NCBI RefSeq assembly: GCF_030913705.1
Contig: NZ_CP133190.1
Location: 2,170,001 to 2,234,000, forward strand
Source of the DNA: Anaerocolumna sp. MB42-C2
Lineage (GTDB): Bacteria > Bacillota > Clostridia > Lachnospirales > Lachnospiraceae
Reading direction: 5' to 3'
Length of the DNA stretch: 64,000 nucleotides
The position numbers were made by a program, and so were the translations under genes. The number at the start of each line of letters is the position of its first letter. Position 1 is the first letter of the stretch. The notes below the pieces were generated by a model. That model searched no databases. It worked only from the letters and a program-made list of their open reading frames with translations, and had not been told where the DNA came from. This document shows positions 51,222 to 58,305 of this stretch, one piece after another.

Positions 51222-51959
51222 CTACTTTGTTTTCTCCTCATAGATAGCACTGACTTCCTCTATACCACCATCAGCAATAATCTTACCGTGTTCCAGTAAT
51301 ATTGCTTTATTACAGATCTTTTGTACCTGTGGTAAGGAGTGGGAGACAAATAAAACGGTAACTCCTTTATCAAACATGGACTGAATTTTGGCTTCGCATT
51401 TTTTCTTAAACTTGGCATCCCCAACAGCCAGTACTTCATCCAGAATCAATACATCCGGTTCCACGACAGTCGCAATAGCAAAACCAAGTCTGGATTTCAT
51501 ACCGGAGGAATAATTCTTAAGGGGTACATCAATAAATTTACCAAGTTCTGAAAATTCAATAATTTCATTATATTTCTCTGCAATAAATTCTCTGGGATAT
51601 CCCAAAACCGCCCCATATAAGTAGATGTTTTCAGCACCGGTATATTCCGGCTCAAAACCGGCACCAAGTTCCAGCAGAGGCGCAATCTTCCCTTTAACGG
51701 TTATGGAACCTTCCGTGGGTTTTAAAACACCCGCTATGATTTTCAGTAAAGTACTTTTGCCGGCACCGTTTAAACCTAATATGCCTAAACGGTCTCCTTT
51801 ATTTACCTTTAGATTTACATTTTTTAGTGCCCAAAACTCATTATATTTCAATTCTTTTCTAACTAATTTAATAAAATATTCCTTTAGATTATCTACTTTC
51901 TGAGAAGATAGGTTAAATCGCATACTTACTTGTTTTACTTCTACAACAGGTTTTTCCAT
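51222..51959 (-). CDS. Polysaccharide/teichoic acid export ATPase (Wzt/TagH type)
   Basis: 245 residues from ATG 51959, which has AAAGGAG seven bases upstream; the frame extends 21 residues further without a site. Walker A GLNGAGKST, IAPLLELGAGFEPEYTGAEN, signature YSSGMKSRLGFAIA, Walker B VLILDEVLAVGD, SHSLPQVQKICNKA. It closely parallels the ATPase half of the fusion at 42266, including the leading segment VSMRFNLSSQKVDNLKEYFI, so the two are paralogues. It would drive export of a teichoic-acid-like polymer through the permease encoded just upstream. Confidence 0.92.
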   Translation of the reverse strand: MEKPVVEVKQVSMRFNLSSQKVDNLKEYFIKLVRKELKYNEFWALKNVNLKVNKGDRLGILGLNGAGKSTLLKIIAGVLKPTEGSITVKGKIAPLLELGAGFEPEYTGAENIYLYGAVLGYPREFIAEKYNEIIEFSELGKFIDVPLKNYSSGMKSRLGFAIATVVEPDVLILDEVLAVGDAKFKKKCEAKIQSMFDKGVTVLFVSHSLPQVQKICNKAILLEHGKIIADGGIEEVSAIYEEKTK

Positions 51960-52042
51960 GGTAAAACTCCTTTTTATGTTTATAACCTGAACATGATAAT
52001 TTATTGCGCCAGAAGAAACCATATATTACATAGCGGCATAAA

Positions 52043-52819
52043 CTATACATGAAGGATAAATTCATCTTGTTTCTTAAGAAACATAATTGTACCGATGATT
52101 AAAAAGCCAAAACTATATAATATGGATAATGATAAAGCCCTTTGATCAAAATCCAATCCAAATATAGCATTTCTGAAATTAACAACAATTGAATACAGTG
52201 GGTTAATTTCTAATAACCATCCATAACCGGCATCAATAATTCGAGTTGGTTTATAAAAAATGGCTGATGTATACATAACCATCATTAAAGCAACGGACCA
52301 GATATATTCCAAGTCACGGAAAAATACCGAAAGGGTAGCCAAAATTAAACCGATCCCATAGGCCATGATAGGCATTAAAACCAGTGGTACAATTGCCTGA
52401 AATAAGTGCCAGGTCGGTTGTACTCTTAAAACAATACCGACTAACACTAATACTATTAAAGATATTAAAAATATAATATAATCCGTAAGTATACTAGATA
52501 ACGGGTACATATATTTAGGAACATATACTTTCTTAATCATACCGCTATGCGTCCGGATGGATTTCATAGCAATTTTTGTGCTATTTGAAAAAAAGGAATA
52601 CATTAGTCTTCCTGATAAGATGTAAACAGGAAATGTTCTGTCTTCATTTTCAAGCAAGGTACCGAATACAATGGTCAACACAATCATGGTTAATAAAGGT
52701 TCCACTAAAGTCCACAATATTCCTAAATAAGATCTTCTATATTTTAAAGTGATGCCTTTTTTAACCAGCTCACCTAATAAAAATCTATATTTTGTAAAAT
52801 TACTGATATATTTTTTCAA
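52043..52819 (-). CDS. Polysaccharide/teichoic acid export permease (Wzm/TagG type)
   Basis: 258 residues starting at a TTG (52819) supported by AGGAG five bases upstream. Six membrane helices, with the ABC-2 motif GELVKKGITLKYRRSYLGIL followed by WTLVEPLL, and FFRDLEYIWSVALMMVMYTS. It is a clear paralogue of the permease at 44173. It pairs with the ATPase encoded downstream. The upstream gap contains a GC-rich hairpin that may tune expression after the pyruvyl transferase fusion gene. Confidence 0.9.
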   Translation of the reverse strand: MKKYISNFTKYRFLLGELVKKGITLKYRRSYLGILWTLVEPLLTMIVLTIVFGTLLENEDRTFPVYILSGRLMYSFFSNSTKIAMKSIRTHSGMIKKVYVPKYMYPLSSILTDYIIFLISLIVLVLVGIVLRVQPTWHLFQAIVPLVLMPIMAYGIGLILATLSVFFRDLEYIWSVALMMVMYTSAIFYKPTRIIDAGYGWLLEINPLYSIVVNFRNAIFGLDFDQRALSLSILYSFGFLIIGTIMFLKKQDEFILHV

Positions 52820-52851
52820 TTTTACTCCTACCTGTATTCTTATTTTATGAA

Positions 52852-52888
52852 TTACCTGGGCCTATTCAATTATGAACAGGCCCGGTAA
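52852..52888 (-). other. GC-rich intercistronic hairpin
   Basis: Arms TTACCTGGGCCTATTC (52852-52867) and GAACAGGCCCGGTAA (52874-52888) pair with one bulge and one mismatch. It lies between the fusion gene and the export permease. No U-run follows on the minus strand, so it may be a partial terminator or an RNA-stability element. Confidence 0.55.
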
Positions 52889-52965
52889 TAAAGATGAATA
52901 ATCATCTTCTAAACATGAAACATGAAAAAACATTAATAATAAACATTACTCCTATTAACTTTTTG

Positions 52966-55194
52966 TTACTTGCTTCTTAAATCATTGTATTCATATAACA
53001 AATTATCGATAGGGTCTTTATCTAACCGGTCGAAGATATCCATGCGCTCCAGTTTATAAGGACTTGGCTTATTATGATTTTTCTTAAAAGCAGTAGTCAT
53101 ATCACTTTGTTTGTATATAAAGTTATCTTTAATATTGTCCCATATCAAACTGCCCTTTTCATCATTAATCGTGATTAGACTTACCCCTTTATCATCAAAC
53201 ATGGATGGATCTATATCCTTAATGCCCCAGAAATCACCGATTGTTATATCACCAACTCTGTTTTTGTAAGTGTATTCACAGGAACTGCAGCTGGGCCTAG
53301 AGATAAAATCATTCAAAAATGCCCTGAAATAATTATTCTTCCTGGAATTAACTGTTAGATTCTTTCCGTTTTCAAACTCGATAATCATACTGCATTTATG
53401 AATTAACCATCCTGTGTTTTTATTACGGAATGTAAGGTTTACTACCCTGGACTTGTGCTTATTCTTTAAATAATCCAGATACTGGGCAAAGATCTTTGGA
53501 GATGGAGCCGCATGGCACAAAATCTCACATATAATTAAATTCTCATAATCCTTTTTTAAATAGGAACGAAGGGCAGCACACTCACAGGGCAGTCCGGAAT
53601 ATAATACTGTCTGATTATCATTTAATAACTGCTTAATCTTTGGATAGATGCCTTCGAAATCACTTTTAACATATTTAGAACCATAAAAGGCTTTTACCTC
53701 TTCCATATTATCGGCAATGGAGGATACAACTTTCATATCCTTATCATATTTTACGCCGACAACATAACCTTTTTTCTGTTCAATAACATATCTTGCAAGC
53801 TCAGGAAAAATTGCACCGGAAGAGCTTTTCATACGAACCTCTTCCTGTTTATTCATAACAGAATATACTTTCGGATAATTTTCTTTATAGTCAATTATCT
53901 TATTTGTCTTTCGAATACAAGCCTTATTACATGCACCACAATCAATACATTTTGCTTCATCCACTACCGGATAACGGAAACCTTCTTTATCTTCTTCCAT
54001 TACAATCGCGTTAACCGGGCATATTTCCTTACAGGCATAACAGCCATAACACTCATGTTTTTTGATTTGTGTCGGACAGGAGACTAGTTTTTGGCGGTCG
54101 TTATTCCTCAAAGCATCTAATAAGAACAGTAAGGAACTTTGTCTTAAATCCAGTATTCTTTTTCTTAATTTTTCAGGATTATCGATACGGAATTGGGAGA
54201 AGTCCGTAAAATCCGAAGCCGAATATAATAAATGTGACTCTAAATTTAATGACTTTAATAAGTCAACGGTTCTGCTGCCTGTATTGGAATGCAGCATTGA
54301 TACAAACGGTGTTTCATATATAATAGAAAATACAGTACCATGAAACGAGTTTGTAATCACATACTCTGCATTTTCAATCAGACCTAAGAAATCTCCAGGT
54401 GCAGAAGTATAACAGGAAGCGATTTCGTTTTTAAATAGTTTATTCGGTCTTCTCTGTACAATTGGCAAACCGGTTGCAGTTGATACTTTATTGGCAAATG
54501 CAATTACATCCGGATTATTTTCCATCATGTAAACAAATATATACTTTTCTCTTATTTTTAGATTAGTCTTTATTTCCTCATATTCTTCTCTCGTCAAAAG
54601 CAAGGTGGGATCCAAAACTACGTCAACTTCCTTTTTCGCAAGTGCTTTTACAGGTTTTTTCGCACTTTTTTCTCTCACTGAGATAGATGTAAAGCTTTTA
54701 AGGCTGTTTTTTATCTGATCATGATATACAGGCAATATATAATCCCTGCCTATACTTGCAGCGTATGAAATCTTTAAAGGTCCCGGTTTTACAAAATCAA
54801 GAAAATAAGCAGGATCAAACCCACCGATATGCTCACTGTTCCAAACCTGATCACTGCCTACTATATAAGCATCCAGCCCTAAATCCGCTGCTTTTAGTTC
54901 TTCATAAGTTGTAAAATCACCTAATAAATTTAAATTCTTCTTTATAAAGCTGGTGTAATTATGATATCTTTGTAAACTTCTTGGATTTTTGTAGCGAAGC
55001 TTTAGTTTTGCAATCTTTCTGTCCAAACCATATTTTCCTTTTAGAGGATTATATAAATCATCAATAATACTCGGATGGTAATTAATCACTGAGGTTTCTA
55101 TCTTGTAATTTTTAAGTACTTTCTGAAGCGCCCAGGTCTGTAAAGTCGCACCGAAATTATGAGCACTATGAAATGTAATAACGCCAGCTTTCAC
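52966..55194 (-). CDS. Fusion: polysaccharide pyruvyl transferase + ferredoxin/FrhB domain
   Basis: 742 residues with a GTG start (55194), nine bases after GGAGG, which lies in the end of the preceding gene. Residues about 1-360 are a pyruvyl transferase domain (VITFHSAHNFGATLQTWALQ, IVGSDQVWNSEH, VDVVLDPTLLL, YVITNSFHGTVFSIIY). A two-cluster ferredoxin segment follows (CYGCYACKEICP near 381 and CIDCGACNKACI). Then comes an FrhB domain to about 715 (MKSSSGAIFPEL, YSGLPCECAALRSYLKKDY, FISRPSCSSCEY, VGDITIGDFWGIKD). The domain order is the reverse of the protein at 30166 and there is no coiled coil. It is cotranscribed with a glycerophosphotransferase gene (one base between stop and start). The reaction is unknown; ketal pyruvate transfer with a linked redox step is one possibility. 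Confidence 0.87.
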   Translation of the reverse strand: MKAGVITFHSAHNFGATLQTWALQKVLKNYKIETSVINYHPSIIDDLYNPLKGKYGLDRKIAKLKLRYKNPRSLQRYHNYTSFIKKNLNLLGDFTTYEELKAADLGLDAYIVGSDQVWNSEHIGGFDPAYFLDFVKPGPLKISYAASIGRDYILPVYHDQIKNSLKSFTSISVREKSAKKPVKALAKKEVDVVLDPTLLLTREEYEEIKTNLKIREKYIFVYMMENNPDVIAFANKVSTATGLPIVQRRPNKLFKNEIASCYTSAPGDFLGLIENAEYVITNSFHGTVFSIIYETPFVSMLHSNTGSRTVDLLKSLNLESHLLYSASDFTDFSQFRIDNPEKLRKRILDLRQSSLLFLLDALRNNDRQKLVSCPTQIKKHECYGCYACKEICPVNAIVMEEDKEGFRYPVVDEAKCIDCGACNKACIRKTNKIIDYKENYPKVYSVMNKQEEVRMKSSSGAIFPELARYVIEQKKGYVVGVKYDKDMKVVSSIADNMEEVKAFYGSKYVKSDFEGIYPKIKQLLNDNQTVLYSGLPCECAALRSYLKKDYENLIICEILCHAAPSPKIFAQYLDYLKNKHKSRVVNLTFRNKNTGWLIHKCSMIIEFENGKNLTVNSRKNNYFRAFLNDFISRPSCSSCEYTYKNRVGDITIGDFWGIKDIDPSMFDDKGVSLITINDEKGSLIWDNIKDNFIYKQSDMTTAFKKNHNKPSPYKLERMDIFDRLDKDPIDNLLYEYNDLRSK

Positions 55195-55195
55195 G

Positions 55196-58135
55196 CTATT
55201 TCACCTCCTTTAATATTCTCTCGATTGTTATTGCTTCCTCATTATCTAGAATAAGGGTTTTATTTTTTATTGGACTTATCTCACTTAATTTCTTCATAGA
55301 TGATGGAACTATAATAAGATCATAACTTAGTAAATTTCTTAATGCATATTGAACATTTTTTCGATATTTCTTTGAACTATTATACTTCTTTAGATTAAAA
55401 TCCTGGAAATAGTATATTTTCTTCCCTTGAAAATTATCAAATATATGAAGAAGCATAAGGTCCATACCGGAATAATTAATCACATACTCAAAGTTAGTAT
55501 TACCATAGAATTTCTGTTTTTCACGCTTAGCTAAGCTTTGCAGTTTGTTCTTTGTGTATGTATTCTCTATTCCAAAACGAAAGGTTAAAGTAAATGCAAT
55601 ATATTCGGACATAGTATAATTTCTGCCGGGAGATAAAGGAAGATATCCAATTTCTTTATCTAACAAGGATAACATCTCTGAACTCTTTTTCATTGCACCG
55701 GCTTTAAAATGGAGATAAAAATTATTTTTGTTAATATCCATTCGGTTCATACTATCGATAAATTTATGATCTTCCTCATTATTCCGGATAGATTTTACAA
55801 ATACAAGAATATTATCTTTCTTATCTTTTTTATATACTTCTGTCTTCACCTTATTCTCTTCATTCAGAAAAACGGTATCACATACATTTTTTGCGGTATC
55901 TGCCGTATCCAGGCTGCAGAACTTCTCATAAAATTTAGGATATGAATACTCCTCATTGTTAATTTCAGCAACCAGTTCATCCACTGTATCTACTTTTGGT
56001 AAATCCATTTCATCCAAGCCAATATAAATACCACGGTCTCCCAGATATTCTTCCCGGTCATAAGTAAATAAAATGATTTTCTTCTTTGAAACAGCATAAT
56101 CAAACATGATACTGGAATAGTCAGTGATTAACATATCACTTGCATTTAAGAAATCATAGGTTTCGTAATCGCTTGGAAATTCCCTAACATGTAATAATTG
56201 GCTATAGTTTATACTCTTTTTAACATATGGATGTAATTTAACATACAATACTTGATTCTTCGTTAATTTGTGATCTAAGTGGGCTAAGTAACCGAATATC
56301 TTCTCTACTTGAGCTTTGGATTGTTTCTTATGCAGTAGACCTCTCCAGGTAGGCATATAAACAATAACCTGCATTCCCTCTAAATCGCATTCTTTCCTTA
56401 TAATATCTCTTCTCTCTGTACGGAAGAAGGATGAATTTCTTGGGTAACCGGATAATAATACCTTACCCTCATAAATTTTATCCAGCATATAGTCCTTTAA
56501 GAAGATATCTTTGGAAAATTCATTCTGGTATAATAAATAGTCAGCTATATTAAAGTTTCTTTGAACATTACCCAGAGCGTATTCTCTATCAGGAACTATT
56601 CTACCCATGGCTTTTAACGGGGTTCCATGCCAGGTATTTAAATAAACCTGTTCTGGTTTCTTAATATAGTAAGGCGGCAAACTGGTATCCGTAACCAGGT
56701 ACTTAGCAGCCGCTAAAGCACGTAAATATTCATTGGAATGTAATTCAATAAAGGTCACATGATTTATATTATAATGCTGCAGTAATTTTCTGTAGGTTTC
56801 ATATAGTTCTTTTCTTAGTACCAGCAGGATACGGAAATCCCTATACTTATCTCTTCCGGTTTCCAAAATCATGTTAAAAATATTACCCGCCAAATCATCA
56901 CCGTGTTTTGATTCAAAAAGAATCAATTTATCATTCACAGCTAAGGTTTCATAATATTTTGTATATTTTAAGTCCAACGGCTTCTTAAATAATTTAAAGA
57001 TACGTAACTTACGTATTTTTTTATTGATAGCAGCCATCTTCTTTTTAGTCTTAACGAATTTTCTCCATTTATTAACGAACTTATCTTTATATCCGCTCAA
57101 TTTTAAAAATAAATTATATACTTTGGACGGTATACGTTCCCGTAATACTACATACTTTATTGTCTTATTACGATCAACATAATAATTTAAATGTTTCTTT
57201 AATGCAGGTCCAGCCGTATAATTTAAATAATGATTTTGTGGCCAGTTCGGTATTTCTCTTTCCAAAAAATCCTGTGTCTGATTAACAATTTCTTTCTTAA
57301 GCTGCAGCATTCCTTTTTTTGTATCTGAATAAAAGGATTCATATCGGAAAAAGAAATGTCTGGTACAGATATATTCCAGTTCATCATGAAAGGTATCAAA
57401 CAAATCATGTTCTTTCATGAATTCAAATAATAAGGTAAACGCTTTAACAATATCTTTCGTTGCTTCCGAGAAACTATTAAGGAAACCAACCTGTGTAGTC
57501 TTTCTATAGTTATAAAGCGGTTCCGGAACCACACCAATACTTTCTGCTGTTGCAACTGCTTCAAAAGCTAATACTAAATCTTCAAAACGTATTCCCTCCG
57601 GAAAACGTATACCGGACAATAAAGTACGTTTAAAAAGCTTGTCCCAGGGGAAAGGTGAAGCATGAACCAATTCAAACTTCCTGTCTTTCATACGGAAATT
57701 CTGATTCATAGAGAATATATTCATCGCTTTACGCTTTAAGTCTGTCTTTCCCTCTACTTCATAAACATTGTATCTGGCGCACATAACCAAATCATTCTGA
57801 TCTTTAACCGCTTTGGTATAAAGTTTCTCTGCCATATCAAGTTCTATGAAATCATCGCTGTCAACAAACATGATATAATCACCTGTTGCATGGTCCATTC
57901 CATAATTACGGGCATGACTAACCCCCCGATTCTCCGTAGTAAAGACTCTAACTTTATCGGGGTATTTCTTTTCATATTTTTCTAATATTTTTATGCTATT
58001 ATCAGGGCTACCATCGTTCACTACTATAATTTCAATATCTTTTAAAGTCTGGTTTACTAAGCTTTCCATACACCCCGTCAGATATTTTTCCACATTATAA
58101 ACAGGAACAATAATACTCACCTTTATTTCATTCAT
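55196..58135 (-). CDS. Fusion: GT2 glycosyltransferase + CDP-glycerol glycerophosphotransferase (TagF-like)
   Basis: 979 residues from ATG 58135, which follows AGGAGGAATTCTATA; the frame is open 23 residues further upstream without a site. Residues about 1-330 are a GT2 domain (VSIIVPVYNVEKYLTGCMES, NYGMDHATGDYIMFVDSDDF). About 390-790 is the glycerophosphotransferase domain (YLVTDTSLPPYYIKKPEQVY, LNTWHGTPLKAMGR, YMPTWRG, VKLHPYVKKSINYSQ, LITDYSSIMFDYAVSKKKII). These include the His-Gly-Thr and final Asp-Tyr-Ser-Ser motifs of TagB/TagF. The last 180 residues lack a recognised family. It would extend a wall-teichoic-acid-like polymer with glycerol phosphate or a similar unit in the cytosol. 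It is the first gene of its operon, with a good promoter. Confidence 0.9.
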   Translation of the reverse strand: MNEIKVSIIVPVYNVEKYLTGCMESLVNQTLKDIEIIVVNDGSPDNSIKILEKYEKKYPDKVRVFTTENRGVSHARNYGMDHATGDYIMFVDSDDFIELDMAEKLYTKAVKDQNDLVMCARYNVYEVEGKTDLKRKAMNIFSMNQNFRMKDRKFELVHASPFPWDKLFKRTLLSGIRFPEGIRFEDLVLAFEAVATAESIGVVPEPLYNYRKTTQVGFLNSFSEATKDIVKAFTLLFEFMKEHDLFDTFHDELEYICTRHFFFRYESFYSDTKKGMLQLKKEIVNQTQDFLEREIPNWPQNHYLNYTAGPALKKHLNYYVDRNKTIKYVVLRERIPSKVYNLFLKLSGYKDKFVNKWRKFVKTKKKMAAINKKIRKLRIFKLFKKPLDLKYTKYYETLAVNDKLILFESKHGDDLAGNIFNMILETGRDKYRDFRILLVLRKELYETYRKLLQHYNINHVTFIELHSNEYLRALAAAKYLVTDTSLPPYYIKKPEQVYLNTWHGTPLKAMGRIVPDREYALGNVQRNFNIADYLLYQNEFSKDIFLKDYMLDKIYEGKVLLSGYPRNSSFFRTERRDIIRKECDLEGMQVIVYMPTWRGLLHKKQSKAQVEKIFGYLAHLDHKLTKNQVLYVKLHPYVKKSINYSQLLHVREFPSDYETYDFLNASDMLITDYSSIMFDYAVSKKKIILFTYDREEYLGDRGIYIGLDEMDLPKVDTVDELVAEINNEEYSYPKFYEKFCSLDTADTAKNVCDTVFLNEENKVKTEVYKKDKKDNILVFVKSIRNNEEDHKFIDSMNRMDINKNNFYLHFKAGAMKKSSEMLSLLDKEIGYLPLSPGRNYTMSEYIAFTLTFRFGIENTYTKNKLQSLAKREKQKFYGNTNFEYVINYSGMDLMLLHIFDNFQGKKIYYFQDFNLKKYNSSKKYRKNVQYALRNLLSYDLIIVPSSMKKLSEISPIKNKTLILDNEEAITIERILKEVK

Positions 58136-58175
58136 TATAGAATTCCTCCTGGATTTTAGCTTTCCACTAAAGAGG

Positions 58176-58204
58176 ATTTTAACATAATTAAGGGGAATAT
58201 GCAA
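58176..58204 (-). promoter_or_regulatory. Promoter of the second surface-polymer operon
   Basis: Minus strand TTGCAT (58199-58204), 17-base spacer, TAAAAT (58176-58181). Leader of about 35 bases to ATG 58135. Confidence 0.65.
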
Positions 58205-58240
58205 GATTTATTAAGGATTCTTAAGGAGTTGTATATTCGC

Positions 58241-58277
58241 AAAAAAGGTTCTGGCCTATTTAGGTCAGAACCTTTTT
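58241..58277 (-). terminator. Terminator of the Ig-like surface protein gene
   Basis: Stem AAAGGTTCTG(A)CC/GG(C)CAGAACCTTT with a TATTT-type loop, followed on the minus strand by TTTTTT, about 30 bases past the stop codon. Confidence 0.9.
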
Positions 58278-58305
58278 AATTATTTTACTAAATTTTGTTT
58301 ATAAA

